A DNA stretch of 64,000 nt, taken from Agarophyton chilense. Lineage: Eukaryota; Rhodophyta; Florideophyceae; Gracilariales; Gracilariaceae. The notes under the pieces are model-generated. The model had not been told where the DNA came from. It ran no database searches and saw nothing but the letters and a program-made list of their open reading frames with translations. The translations under genes and the position numbers were made by a program. Numbering within the stretch: the first letter of the stretch is position 1; every line of letters starts with the position of its first letter. The stretch spans positions 806,001 to 870,000 of the forward strand of contig JARGXX010000098.1 of the NCBI GenBank assembly GCA_030374765.1. The letters run 5' to 3'. Below are positions 1-12,146 of the stretch, in pieces.

Positions 1-59
1 ACAGCTCATCGTCCTTCGTATTTCTAGACCATTCAATGGTTCTCTAAATGTTTTGAACA

Positions 60-1040
60 ATGCCACAGGGTAGAGAACTTATCAGCACAGAAGCGGCCGA
101 CGTAATTGCACATTATGAAGCCATTCTGTCTTTACAAAACGAAGAAACTCAGCAGAATCGATCCAAAACATCTGTAAATCAATGTCTCAAGCGAAAAAGC
201 GTAGGTGTAATTAACAATAGATGTGGAAGGCCTAAAAAAATTCATACCACATGATACCCATCACATAAAACGGGTACTTTCTGAGCAATCTTGCTCTGTT
301 ATAGTCCTAGGAAACGATTTCAATCTTGACGTTTCTGTTTTCACCATCAAAAGGGGAATCTATCGTTTGAACACCTTCGAGTACAAACAAAAAATATTAG
401 CACCCTTGATAACCGAACATCATCGATTAGCGCTTCTAAATGAGCCATGACATACACTCGATTTTATCCTCACGAATTCAATATGGTTGTATTAAATGAC
501 GAAAAAAGAATAATGGTGACGGCCCAGATGGGTGGAGTTATTTCTGGGATGATTTACGTCATGATGAACAAATGTTATCAAAGAAGAGGTATGGAGGATT
601 TTCAGAAATGGTTTGGGCATGTTTTTTCGTTATGCTAAAGAACTTTTGCTTTTTATTGATCTCGATATTAATTTGAAACGATATGTAGAGATGCTTAAGT
701 CTAAAGTTTTACCTTGGGTGGACAATATCATGTGGAGGAACTCATATTTCAACAAGAAAATGGCCCATCATGTATATGGATACTCTATAGCTTACTTTAC
801 TGAAGGAAATATTGAGCCTTTGGAATGGATTGCGCAATCACCGGATCTAAATCCTATCTAGAAACTTTGGTTTTTTTTGGCTTACAGAGCGTATGCCGAG
901 AATTGCCATTTTGATTCAGAAGAAGACCCAAAACAGACACTGCGATATGAGTGGTTAAAAAATAGGCACACCCGTGCTCATTATGCTTTCTAGAATCATA
1001 AAATGTTGTTTAATGGCTGCAACTAGAGCCAATGAATTAT
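60..1040 (+). pseudogene. Broken Tc1/mariner transposase
   Basis: Pieces of one Tc1-type transposase can be followed in order on the plus strand, but in several frames. About 60–254 ends in a GRPKKIHTT-like linker that normally follows the paired-type DNA-binding helices. About 320–450 has the second helix-turn-helix ending in PLITEHHRLAL. About 447–560 carries the NDEKR stretch (SDEK.F in the family). About 760–870 carries WIAQSPDLNPI, the hallmark before the last catalytic acid. A stop follows directly (DLNPI*KLW), and the residues around the second catalytic Asp (usually QDNAP.H) are replaced. The tail to about 1040 resembles the usual C-terminus. It cannot be active. Terminal inverted repeats were not located, so the element's edges are unknown. 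Confidence 0.75.
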
Positions 1041-1289
1041 AACTCGTTTCCTGTTGTGTTGTGGAAGATATAAAATATCGTCATTTTACTTTTTCCGCGG
1101 GCATTGTATGTGTTAATGTATCTGACGTTCGTTAAGTGCGTTTTCTATTATAATAGAGTCCATAAAATTCATTGTTACCCTGTTGCAGACATTTTACCGT
1201 GTTAAACAGTTACCATTCTACTTGTTTCCATCAACGTATCTGGTTTGTGAGAGTGTTCTTGTACTTTTTCACACCACTGTACTATTTAC

Positions 1290-1795
1290 GATGCAACAGT
1301 CAGATAAAACGTTTCAACCGCGCGCTTATAGCAGCACTACGACACTACATCGTGGATCACGCAAAAGAACGGAACATGTTTAAAGATACTATGTGCTACC
1401 CGTACAATACACAAGTGCATAAACCTTCGAGAAAGGCACCGTTCGATTTTGTGCTCACACGTAATCCTCCGAATTTATCCGTTGTGTTCGAAAGCGAGAA
1501 AGATATGGACTCGTCGACGCTGGATAAATACCATATGAAATGAAGGTCTGACTTGAAGGGTAGAGCGGAAGAAGCTGCTGTGGAGCTATCTGAACCACAG
1601 GCCCAATGTAAGGAAAATTATGACCCTATAATGCGAAGAAAAACTTCGGCAGTTCGAGTACGAGGTCAAAATTTCCTGCGCGTCAAAAGATATGAATTGC
1701 ACGAAGAATCTCGTCATAAGTTATTTCCGGTAGCAGCTGAATCATTCAACGTGCTCGACTTCAATGATGAAACCGTAGTCATCAAGGGAGATTAA
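1290..1795 (+). pseudogene. Ty3/gypsy integrase C-terminal fragment
   Basis: The first part (from about 1301) reads QIKRFNRALIAALRHY, then YNTQVHKPSRKAPFDFVL, the classic region just after the catalytic Glu of a Ty3/gypsy integrase. The second part (1553–1795, another frame) has the usual AQ...YD..., VKRYE...KLFPV and DETVVIKGD pattern of the integrase C-terminal domain. The integrase of the full element at 17.5–18.1 kb has the same segments in the same order, so this is a relic of a related chromovirus. A frame break lies near 1545, no LTR was recognised around it, and the rest of the element is missing or unrecognisable. Confidence 0.7.
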
Positions 1796-4700
1796 GGCGT
1801 ATAACATTTATCGTGCGATCGCTTTGCCGTAGCGCTTGACCCACAAAAGGAAGTCTAGGTATCGGGCAGATCTGATGAAACAAATGTGCCAGACCAACAA
1901 CACAATCGCCCACATGACTCTGAGGAGAATGCTTTTGATATCCCGCCACCGGCGGTTTAATGCATAATTCATGCACAGATTCCGAAAAATCGAGGTATTT
2001 TTCGTTGAAGGCACACACTCGTGAGAACCAAAATGAATCCTAAGAGCAGGAAAGACTTTTTAGACGTTATCTCCAAGAAATTTGGAACATGTGCACGCGA
2101 ATACGCGGCGTTTCCGCTTCAGGCTGAACATTCAGGGGAAGCGCCATTCGGTGTAATTCCGATATCGGCTCCCATTCCTCACGGGGAAGAAGAAAAAGAA
2201 GAGGTATTACATCCTGTCATGGTGCAAGCACGGTCATCGGGAACATCTGCAGTGGAAGTCAATCGGGCTAGGAAGCCCAAGACAGGAAGGAATGACCCCG
2301 CTTGAGAGAAACAGAGGACTGAAGAACCGATGCCGTACGGAACCAAACTCGAGACCGACTCGATAGCAGCAGTTCAAAGTTTTAAGCCACTGTCCTCTGA
2401 CAAACCCAGATGTAGTCCGTGTGGTGCTAAAACACCAATTTCTGATCACCTACACTTGTGTAGTGACATTGTTTCACCCGATATCAATCAGAATCGGATA
2501 ACCCGAAGGAAGTGTATACTCAAATGAAATCAAGAAGTACATTGAAGTATATTTCTACTGAACCTTGAAAACAGGACAGCTGTTTAGCTGAGAAGCTTTC
2601 TCAAAAAGAGAGCAGCCTGGCCCCGGCGACAGATCGACAGTTAGTCGATGAACAAGCGCTTTATGGCGCTGTAATTGCTAGCATAGGGACGCCTAATTTA
2701 ACTCTATTGCGTTTCAACCCTGTTTAAGAATACTTTCGCGCCAACAGCCGAATAATTGGAAAATGACCAAGAGTATGTTATGGATCGCATATGTGAAAAG
2801 GGCCAGCATGGAAACACCAGAGAACTACTGTATCGAATCCGTAGGTACGGTTTTTCTGCGGAAGCGGATACATGAGAACCCATAGGTCATTTTCCCCGTT
2901 CGCAGCTTTTGTGAAATCATCTTCGTGTGCGATTATAACTCACCGGAGAGATTTTGCTTCGATAATCGTGCTCATTGGCACATAACATTTAGAAGTTTGG
3001 GCTATAAAGGTAGTAAAAACTCGAACCAGAGAAGAAAAAAAGAAGTGAAGGAGAAGAAAACGTACAGACACGCAAGTAAAGTACTTTAACTGACAATCAT
3101 TTATCGTTTACAGTATAAAGCTCGAGAAGCGAGAAAAAATGAAGAGTAGAAGATGAGAGGGAAGAATAAACACAAGAAATCACCGCAGTTGTACTGACAT
3201 CAGGATATCACCGCAAGGTTGTTGACTCCAATTTCTTTTAAGTCCATCAAAGAGATGTACGATCACGCACATTCGAAACAAGCTGTCAGCGATTACCCTC
3301 AATTTGGGCCATGGGAAAACTGTCCTCTAAGAGAAACTGCCTTGACAAACCCAAACCTGTATCTCCGATCGTCACGGTACTCTGTTGCTTGGTAAAACCA
3401 TAGAAGTAGTCTCGAGAAACTCTTTCCACTATGGACTGACCAATGGACGTTGCTACGCTTGCCAGTTCGGGCTCGTTCTCGTAACCGAGTTCAGTCTCCG
3501 TTCCTGGCGCTTCCTCGTAGAGTTTCCCTTTGTTCTCGGGTGGATTGGAATCATACAAGTATGCAGTGAGCTGATGCAGTAGAGTGTCGTGGAGGTTCTT
3601 TCGCAGAAAGCGAGCTTGCTCAAATGTAATCAACTGGCACGTCCAAAGGTCGTACCAAACGAAATCTCCAACACTTTCTGTTCACCCAAGAGAATGGTCG
3701 CGGTGTATTGCTCAGATTTCATCAGCGGATTATTCTGTTGGCACTCCAGACCCATTGACGCTGTAGATCAAATCCAAAAGATGGAGGAAGTCGGTATGGT
3801 TTGCACAGGATCCCTGGGCAAGGGAAAGATTGGATTCTCACGCATACATTCGCGCTGTGGGAGACATATACCAACTTTTAAGGTATCATAAGCATCTTAC
3901 ACGAAGATGACAGCCATCTTGGATATACATTCGGTATAAACTACTTTACAATATACTGAGAGCAATTCATTCACCAACACGGACCCAATGCTCGAGATAG
4001 CCGATGAAAGAACCACATGGAAACCAAGAACACTCTCGATCGCCGCCCAATGTATTGTTATAAAAAGGTAGCGCTCGAATCGCGCGTTCCGCAGGATGCG
4101 ACCGATCTCAATAATTATATACGGCACCAAGTAGCCCAATCGTGATCAAGTACGAAGTTCCCAACGGAGGTAATCCCAATAGAGAATATCACGCGCACAG
4201 ATGAAGCGAAAAACCGCACGGAGACGAGGTTGTTGGTAGCGGAGAGCTTTCTTAAGCACAACGCGTATACCGAGCCAACCACTAACACCGACTTCGTCGA
4301 GTGTCTCGATGAACGATAACCCTTAAACAATGGTACAAGATTTCTTTACATATTGCTCCAAATTCTATAGAAGCATATTCGTACAAATTAATCGATAAAG
4401 ACGTTGATATATCAGCTTGATGAACTACGTACGGGCTTGGGATATTTCTTCCGTTGCATATAGCGAAATGGAAATGTTTGGAAAAGTATTATGGTTCAAC
4501 CAGTCGTCTCTATATGTAGCGCGGTCAGAAAGGTAGTCGGGGAAGTACCCATCTAGATCATACTCTTTAATGACCGTGTCATCGCGGATAGCAATTCGAT
4601 CAAACCAAGGCAGTTATACGAACAGTTCCACTTTATCGAGAGCATCTCGTCCATAGAAATCGGCAGGATGGAGGTAAATTTGCTGAGCACGACGAAACGG

Positions 4701-5085
4701 AGCTCAAATCACACTACCTGAGGAGACATAAGCCGCGTTCGTCATCGGAGCCACGAATGGCCATGGTAAATGTACTGAACAGATCCCGAACTCTGTTTTG
4801 AGGCATGAACAGTGCGAACTGAGTGAAGCAAGAGTCTGCATCGCATGACTAAAAGCGTTGGAAGGAGCCCCAGAAGGCGTATCCTTAGAGGAGACTTAGA
4901 ACGTGTTGGACCCGAACTTCGGATTCATCGCGGGAAATATTTGAGCTGAAGAGCTGTAAGAAACGGAATTCTATCAAGAATGAGAAGATTGGATTGTGTG
5001 GCAAGGAACCCGTGACCCGATGAGCACCCGGAGAGCCGGTCCGACTGTACATAAGACTTTCTTGAGTCTCTTATGGTTAGCGCTT
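1796..5085. other. Degenerate intergenic DNA, no recognisable gene
   Basis: About 3.3 kb with many stops in all frames. Short open stretches (for example 2021–2305 plus, 3286–3633 minus, 3589–3891 plus) do not resemble a family I can name. The part up to about 2530 may be the decayed tail of the gypsy fragment to its left. No repeats, RNA genes or promoters were found. Confidence 0.5.
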
Positions 5086-5089
5086 AACG

Positions 5090-5810
5090 AGAGTGTAGTG
5101 TTTTACCATGTCAGAATAACCGATGGGTTCGTTTTTCGCGAACTCGCTGTTGGAGCCCATAAGTAAGTGGTACAATCAATATTGTGATTTAAAGCGGCAT
5201 CCCGCATTGAATGGCTAGACACAAGATGTATCGGAGGAACACGTAGTGGCACGATTCGAGTGGCTGGCCACGGCGTGCGCACATTTGTTACCCTTCCTAG
5301 GGGAATTCCATATTGGCAACGACACATGTAGTGGCGATCCATGTGTCGGGTTTTACTACTTTTTATAGCCAGGAGTGCATTAGAAACCATACCCTGGCAG
5401 TGTTTCTGGATAAGTGGCTGGTCACTGGGTATTTTTTATATATTATTTGGACACTCACCATGGTATAATGTATATAAGGTCCCAGATTTAAGCGCAAACT
5501 CCAAATAAAAGAGACTAAATGGGCATCATGACTCTTCTGTTCCTCGCTTAGGATTGTTTACCTGGAGATCCGGAAGAGCTATAATGAAGATTTAGGCAAC
5601 AACTATTTCTAGAGCCATCTTCTTTTCTACATTCCATATACCTTCTACAATTATATTGTTCCCCGTCGCTGGCGAGAAGTGGCCTTTCAATTCAATTCGA
5701 GCTGGCTGGTGTTGTAGCTCTACCATCCCATTTTTTCGCTACAAGCATCAATTCCGCAGTCCAAAATTTACTGCAGGAGTCTGCTCTTACCGTCTAATCG
5801 GATACTACAA
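5090..5810 (+). repeat. Dispersed ~0.7 kb repeat, copy A (LTR-like)
   Basis: This stretch is clearly homologous to 20545–21212. Shared blocks include the start (TGTC followed by AT-rich DNA and TTTTTCGCG near 5110–5142), a TATA-rich block at 5432–5475, the string GGGCATCATGA...CTGTTCCTCGCTTAGGA near 5521–5552, GCTGGTGTTGTAGCTCTACCA near 5706, and the end CGGATACTACA at 5800–5810. The TGT...ACA edges, internal TATA boxes and an AATAAAAG motif suggest an LTR. The second copy, however, lies inside a Harbinger element directly before its transposase, so it may instead be that element's 5' control region. No matching target duplication was found. Confidence 0.6.
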
Positions 5811-6548
5811 ACAGAACACAGAAACGTAGAACAAAAACTGATGGAAAGATGGATTTTGCACTTTGCTCTCTCTAGATCCGGATCGGGTAGTCTGAATGAT
5901 ATTCATCCGCCATATAGACTGGGTTCGGCTCATTCAAATCGGGTTGCGGATTCTCGCCGTCCGGTTGTGAGAATTGCTTTGTTTTGGAAGCGTGTTGCGC
6001 CTCTCCGAACCTTCGTGTTCGTTTTCCGAATCAGTTTGGTGTTCTTCAGCCAGGAGAACAGGCTGAATGCATTACTCTCCACCGTTAGGATTCATGGGTT
6101 CCTTGCCGCCTATGCTTTCCCGACCGGAGATTGTTTGGTTACCGTCCAGGCCAAAAATCTGAGGGCAGTAGTAAAAATTGCACCAAGGTGGCAAATACTT
6201 GGCCTCGTCAGTGGCTAACAAAATCGAACAGATTTCCAAAGGAAGCGTCGTCGGTGGTTCCCTTCACGTGAAAGATAAATCCGACGCCGTTTGTCAAGCG
6301 ATAATCCATAATGCTATACGGGTTGCATGGTGGGCTGAAATTCAAGTATGGAAGATTTCTTGGAAACCGAACCGGCACCGCGGGTTGAAATTGACACTAT
6401 GGGCGTCGCTGGGACAGACGGGAAAGAGCCTCCCTACGAAGAGGAGAACACGTGTTTGTCATTCCCCGATTCGGACTACATCGCATCAAAAATCAGTTCC
6501 GCCTCTCAGCACCCACCTCCGAGTATAATGCAGAGCAGCGACACAGTG
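5811..6548. other. No gene seen
   Basis: Open stretches occur on the plus strand (5841–6218, 6348–6830) but match no family I recognise and are crossed by possible remnants of the minus-strand retroelement described next. No structural repeat was noticed. Confidence 0.4.
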
Positions 6549-8424
6549 TCACTTCCACGCACGATGATTGTCACCGTACGATTCGGCGTACCGTGGCAGT
6601 GTGTCATAATGGTTAGCGGAATGCGTCGAGAGGGGACTACGAACCTTAGGCAGGATAGAGTGGAGGAGTCCCTTGATAAGAACGGACTTCAACCGCCGAC
6701 CAGGAAAGACATTGTCTACCCGAAGTGCCATTTTTCACAGTTTTTGGGCATATTAGGTTTCAACCATATCCGGAGACGGCTGGTGAAGGTTAACCTCGGC
6801 GTACCCATCGGCGATAGTCTCGTCCGTTGAATATGAAATCGGAAGTAAGCTAACCACTTCTAAATAAGTGTGGAGGTACTCCAGGCGTTGTACGTCTACA
6901 GCGCCGGACTCCCCCAGGGTACGGAACTGCAAAAGTGCGTGCGGCGGAATGGTAAAGAAAAATTGGAAACACCAAAGCGCTGCCACTTCGTTTGGTTTGT
7001 TTTGCTTGCTTGCACTCACACCTATCCAGAAAGATCGGAACTGATGTCGGGTTTGAGCCAGAGAGTGAATGTTCCTTTGTTTTGATGCTTAACATTTTAC
7101 GGTGGTGTGGAGTGACTCCCATTCAGTGAAGTGAATAATAGAGGACTGTAATAGCTCTTCTGCTTGTTCTGCCAGTGTGAAAATTTTACAAGGCTTTGGC
7201 CGTACAACCGGTACGACCAATTTCCAGATGCAGCCGATGAATGATATAAAGTCCCTGACAATTTGCAATAGATCGGCAACTTTTGAGTCCTGTATTTGCA
7301 ACTTCACTGCAATGAATGTGTTTTGCAGTATACCCTGTAGTGCTAATACGGCCTCGTCCTCACACCCGGCTACGACTATAGAAATGACGTCAGTTTTGTG
7401 CAATAGCGCGGCGAAAAGATGCTCGACGTGACATTGTCCGCTTGAGTGTGTTAGGAAGAGGAACTGCCCACGTGGGGACGGAAATAGACGGGATTGTTTA
7501 AATACATGGAAGGCTTCCTGCATCAACGCGGAGAGAGTATGAGCGATATATACCGACCACTTAAATCCCATTGTAACGCAATGACTGGTAGGTCAAATCG
7601 TTGCTCCTTCACACCCATTGAGACGGTTGCTTGGCACGGCCGAAGAGAGATGTTGGTATCGGGGCACGGAATAGATACGAGCTCGCGAAGATTCGATTGA
7701 AGCGCTGAACAGAGAGCAGAAATATGCATTTATGGCATGAGAAATAATTGGGGAAACTCGGCGGGAAGTCTAATGTTGTGGAACATGTTTTGAATGTCCA
7801 AATAGGAACCAGAAAGATTATCGAACCTGTGGAGGAGCGATGATAGCGGATGAGCCCTGTAAGCCGCCTGGCACTGAGGTATCTTGCAGATGACACGTGG
7901 ACGGGTCGACCTCAGGTGGACTCATGTAGAATATTAATTTTTTTTTAATTAGTGTAATAGATTAGCGGTACAGTGCCAGAGATATCTCAGCGCCTCGCCA
8001 GTACTCTTTACTTGGCTCGAGTGACGTTTCTCCCTTAGAGTACGGTAAGCACAGTTAGGATACTAAATAACCCCCTTTGGTATACTAGTTCCACCCTTTG
8101 TTCTTCAAGCCATCGTTTCCGTAGCTCCATCCTGTAGGGCTACGCAGTAAACGCCAGCCCACTGCGCCAAGTACTCTGGAAGTGGCGCCGTCAAGGATTC
8201 GAACCTTAGGACCCGCTCTACCACGCTACCACCGGTCTAGACCCGTACGCTGACCCATCCGTCATTGCGTTACAGAACCCTGTTGTGATGCAGTTGAAGA
8301 TGCTTGAGTCTGGTGGAGGCGTATGGGGTGGGTCCGGCATAAGCGCGTTCTGTGTGCGTGGCCATGAGATAAGACGATCTTCTTTTGAGGACTTCGTTAC
8401 CGATAACAGGGTCATTTCGAGCAT
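6549..8424 (-). pseudogene. Decayed retroelement pol (reverse transcriptase remnant)
   Basis: Read on the minus strand, 8424–8218 contains EDRLISWPRTQN...PPHTP.PDSS, which resembles the N-terminal fingers of a retrotransposon RT (Arg-Leu-Ile-x-x-Pro-Arg, then a proline-rich turn). At about 7590–7089 it continues with MGFKWSVYIAHTLS, like the MGW.WSV..AQ block of many RTs. Then comes LQIQDSK...DFISFIGCIW, matching the thumb region that ends in (F)-x-F-(L/I)-G. At lower coordinates LRVDNVFPGRRLKSVL (about 6720–6670) could be part of an RNase H. The catalytic Y/F-x-D-D box is not seen. Frame breaks and stops are frequent. The exact class (gypsy, DIRS-like or other) is not determinable by eye. 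Confidence 0.45.
8183..8236 (-). other. tRNA-like sequence (possible SINE or pol III promoter relic)
   Basis: On the minus strand a D-arm-like A box (TGGTAGCGTGGTAGAGCG) is followed after only a few bases by a perfect B box, GGTTCGAATCC (plus strand 8195–8205). The latter has a pairable T-stem, and the stretch ends in GGCGCCA. No anticodon arm fits between the boxes and the 5' acceptor strand is absent, so this is not a functional tRNA. Confidence 0.35.
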
Positions 8425-8545
8425 GTTAGCGAGTTTGGAGTAGTCAGAGGCTTCCTGTTTGACGAGAAACCAACGGAGTATGTCAGATGAGTCAGTCCTG
8501 CTAAACAGGTTTGCATATTGACACTTGGTCGCGTGTGGTATAGGC

Positions 8546-10308
8546 TTAGGGAGCGGCCGTGACGCGTTTACATTTTGCGACGAGCGGAGCTTCGCACGGA
8601 GAGTTTCTTGGAATCCGCATGGATTGCTCTTCGAAAACCTCGCAGGGGAGGATTTTTTCGAACGGAGACGCCCATTTTATCGCGAGATGAGAAGAAAAAG
8701 GATCTCTCTTGGGCGGGAGTGATAGGCAGTCGGCGACGATGCACTTCAAGACACCACGGCTGAAGGAAGCTTCTTGGTTTTGGACGAGGTGTTCGAGCTC
8801 CGAGTGGAAATGGAATGCGGTGCTAAGGGGCGCAATGGGGGGCAAGGGCATACTTCCTGTCGAGTTTCTTTGGGTTGGACAGAGGAACTAAGATGGGGAG
8901 GCCGTGCCAGTACGAAATTCTGTGCCCCTGTCTGTGACGAGATGGTTTTGATCTGGGGTGATGGAGGAGTCTGAGATTTGTTGTTGTGACCAATGTAGAG
9001 GACCGAAAACGGGTCAAAGACGTTGTTGGCTTGTTAATGAATAAAAGGAGGAAGCAGGGAGATATGGGACAAGGAAGATGCGGTGTGCAGGCTTTGAATT
9101 AAAAGACGTTAGTTGCGGGCTTGGCGCGGGTTGCCCAGGCATTGTGCTGCTGTTTACACTGAATTTGAGCCCTTTCCGTACCAAATCTTGCGCGTTAAGT
9201 CGTGAATGTTTTTGATTTCAATGCAACTTTTTTTCTTTTGGATTAAGTTCCTGAACATTTTCTCCAGCAGATTCAGGTGAAACGGACTGAGTCTTGTGAG
9301 ACGTTTCATAGGAGCAGTATTGTTTATTACCACGCCTCCTGCTTGTATCTGTCGTCTCTGCGGGACAGTGATTCTTCAACGTGAAACATCGAGAGTAGGC
9401 CACGGAAGGCGAATTCGAGGGAGGAGAGCGTTTCCAAGGCTTTTTTCGTCGTATTGAAGGTCAGCATGTTCAGATGGATAATGCGGGCGAGGGTTGAGCC
9501 CTTCATCTTGGCGACTAGTGAATGCCCTATCGCTGACCTTTTCTTGTGCTGGAACTTGCTGGATAGAAAGTTTGGGATATCCGCTTCCTGCGCTGTTAGC
9601 ATGTTCAGCACCCAAGGGCCAGGGAGTTAGTCGACGAATAGGCTTGCGAACGAGTCTCATTTTTTCGGGTAGCGCAAAAACGCTGCGTGTTCAGCTTCTT
9701 CGAGGGCGGCGGTGTAGTTTTGGGGAACTATGAATCCCTTCTGCTTCTTCCTTGGGGGCCTCATCTTTGTCATTGTTTGAGATTTTTTGCTTTGGCGTGC
9801 AGATTTGCGGCCACTTGTGCGCTAGCGGCGAGGATAGCGCCTATGGGGCCTCTTGAATGCGCGGTTGGAGTTCTCGGTAACGGGACCGATTGGAGTGCGG
9901 GCGGTGAGATGTCGGGTATGGGCGTCGCTGCCGCTTGAAATATGGATGTGGCTGGCGGAATGCATCAAAATGCCACCCAATCGCGATGGCCGCAGATTCA
10001 GAAGGATTTTTTGTTGAGACGGTTCTGGGGGATAGTTTGGGATCCGCTATGAGTGCAGTATTCATGAGTCGTGCGAGGTGGCCTGGCTTCTCAAGAGATA
10101 TGCTGACTTCATCAGCGTTGGAAATTTCCATGAGAATCTTCAAGCTTTCGACGGCAGTGAGATGTACCAGGGCTAGGCAGGACCCGGTTTTGAGGCCACG
10201 GAGGCGAAAATAACCTGCTAGGAGCTCTTCCTTTGTTGCGGTGATAATAAGGTTTGCTCGAATAGAAGGAGGCGCTGTCTGTGAGATGAACAGAAGCTGA
10301 GGTTGCAA
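8546..10308 (-). pseudogene. Decayed minus-strand coding region, perhaps gag of the same element
   Basis: Long but interrupted minus-strand frames (10308–9841, about 9720–9560, 9611–9327, 8851–8546) have protein-like composition and can be read as one series with shifts. They lie immediately upstream of the RT remnant on the same strand, where gag would be. No zinc knuckle or other diagnostic motif was seen, so the gag assignment rests on position only. It could also be an unrelated dead gene. Confidence 0.3.
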
Positions 10309-10410
10309 AAAAGATCGATGAAATGGAGATGGTCTTTAAACACCAGCGACCCGTATGTCGGGGCTGTTGGGTTCGATACAACCGCAGGGGAAAACATGCT
10401 GACGGGGTGT

Positions 10411-10500
10411 GGATGGAGTGAGGTTGATACTTCGGAGTGTGGATGGAGTGAGGTTAACACTTCGGGGTGTGGAAGGAGTGAGGTTGATACTTCGAGTTGT
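10411..10500 (+). repeat. Three tandem copies of a 30 bp unit
   Basis: Units at 10411–10440, 10441–10470 and 10471–10500 share GGATGGAGTGAGGTTGATAC with single-base changes. Thirty is a multiple of three, so one open frame (10303–10527) repeats the ten-residue pattern CGWSEVDTSE three times. There is no evidence that the frame is a gene. Confidence 0.9.
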
Positions 10501-11385
10501 TGGATAATGAGTTGTGGACCGTGTTAGAATAAAAAAGGAGAAACGTTATCGAGCGCTATTTAAGAACTTTTCAGCGGTTGTATTAAAATGATGAAGAGGA
10601 GGTGGGGTGATACTTCTTTACTCAGTTTGACGTTTGGCTTCTCAGAGAGCCGTTGCGGCCCCGATCATGTTGCCCTGCTAACCAAAGACTAGAGAGAGGA
10701 TACCATTCTAATGCTGGAGGGATGTGTTCTTTTGTTGCCTGATGGCGTTGAGAAAGGATTGTTTGTCGGCTTGAATTTGCGCATGAAACTGTGGGGGCTC
10801 AAATGTCAGCCAAAGACGTCCTGCCTCCTTTCACTTCCGTTCCTATAGCATCCGCAGACTCTGAAGTGCTAAAAAGATATTGGACCCGCGAGACCAGGTT
10901 CGAACCCAAGGAACGACGTGCTATCAATAACTACGTCTCAAACGTGTGTGACGCAACAGGGACCTCGGGTGAACCTTCATGTTGTGAATTGTGGTATAAA
11001 TAAAGAAAAGAGAGGAGCGTAAGACCTGACGGTTTTAGTGAGCGTAAGATGTGGTTGACCTAGAAGGAAGAGATTGAAGATAGTTTCTAAGGTGTGGGAG
11101 CACCAACCACTGAAAGGCGTAACAGGAACGGAGGCCTTAGTGAGACCACGTTGGTAGGCGATTATGCACAGCGCACACTCGTATGGAAAACCGTAAGAAC
11201 ATCTTGCATATCTTTATGGTCGACTGTAGAAACCAAAAGATATCAAAGTAGTCTAGTAGATGCTTGTCTATACAATCATGACAGGGGTGCCCATGCTTGG
11301 TGAAGATATATCTCACCAGCCACTCGAGATGCGGTGGCGCTCCTCGCCACGAGGCCAGCAGGAGGTGCACTTGAGGTGCGCCTCC
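10501..11385. other. No gene seen left of the gypsy element
   Basis: Short open stretches only. A second B-box-like string, GGTTCGAACCC, lies at 10897–10907 without a matching A box. A stretch reading YQSSLVDACLYNHDRG (about 11240–11290) faintly recalls a Copia RT but is too short to call. Confidence 0.4.
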
Positions 11386-11390
11386 CTATC

Positions 11391-11999
11391 TGTCGTATAG
11401 TGGCAGAAGGTCTGACCTTTGAGGTTGTCAATATACTACATTGACGCTGTAGGTGATGGGTGCGAGGGATCATCGGCCATGCAGCTCCGGGCGAGCTACC
11501 ATCTAGGTGTTGTCAGCCACGTCTAGTGTTGACATGTACCTTCTGGTTGAGTAATTGTTAGTAATTGTAATTGTAATTATATTTATTTTAGTACAGTAGT
11601 GGAGTGGCCACCTGGCACTGTAGCCAGTGCTGGCCAGGTCTCTGACACTAGGTCAGAGACCGTGCCTTGCTGGCACCTCCCGGGTGATCTGGAGAGTGCA
11701 GTTCACTGCATATAGGGAACTGCACCTCCTCCATCCTAGTCTGATAAAGACAGGCACCCCTTGGGTCACGACTATACCTTTTGGTTTATTGTTTCTCAAC
11801 TACCACACAGGCCTTCCCGCGCGTCGACGCCTACCATCGCTCACCTAAACGGCATAGGCTAGTTGCCCCGCCGTTTGCCCCTGCCGGTTTTCACGGTGCC
11901 CTGTTAACATCGAGGTTTATTACGTCTACCTTCTAAGGTCGAGCATCACCCCGCTCCCGAGAGAAGACAGTAGCATACCCCACAGGTGATTGTACGACA
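11391..11999 (+). repeat. 5' LTR of the gypsy element
   Basis: It starts TGTCGTA and ends TACGACA, a perfect 7 bp inverted repeat at the LTR tips. It is nearly identical to 19592–20200. The AT-rich block near 11560–11590 may hold the promoter. Differences from the 3' LTR are concentrated in the last ~130 bp. Confidence 0.95.
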
Positions 12000-12002
12000 T
12001 TT

Positions 12003-12020
12003 TGGTCTCCCGACTTAGAA
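12003..12020 (+). promoter_or_regulatory. Putative primer-binding site
   Basis: Three bases after the 5' LTR the sequence TGGTCTCCCGAC starts with TGG, the complement of a tRNA 3' CCA end, as expected for minus-strand priming. The tRNA was not identified. Confidence 0.45.
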
Positions 12021-12146
12021 AGTATTTCTAGGTTTCGTCGTACCTTCACGGTTCACACGAGATTCCGAGAAGGATTGGACGCTCGTACACCTATTTGGTT
12101 TCAGTAACTCCCGCAAAGCAATACAGGATACCACTATTAGTCACAA

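Noticed and set aside
3286..3633. Minus-strand string TIGDTGLGLS resembling an ATP-lid of HSP90/histidine kinases
   Set aside because: Only about ten residues match and nothing around them fits either family.
11094..11303. Possible Copia reverse transcriptase fragment
   Set aside because: A single short string (LVDACLYNHD) with no YVDD box or neighbouring motifs.
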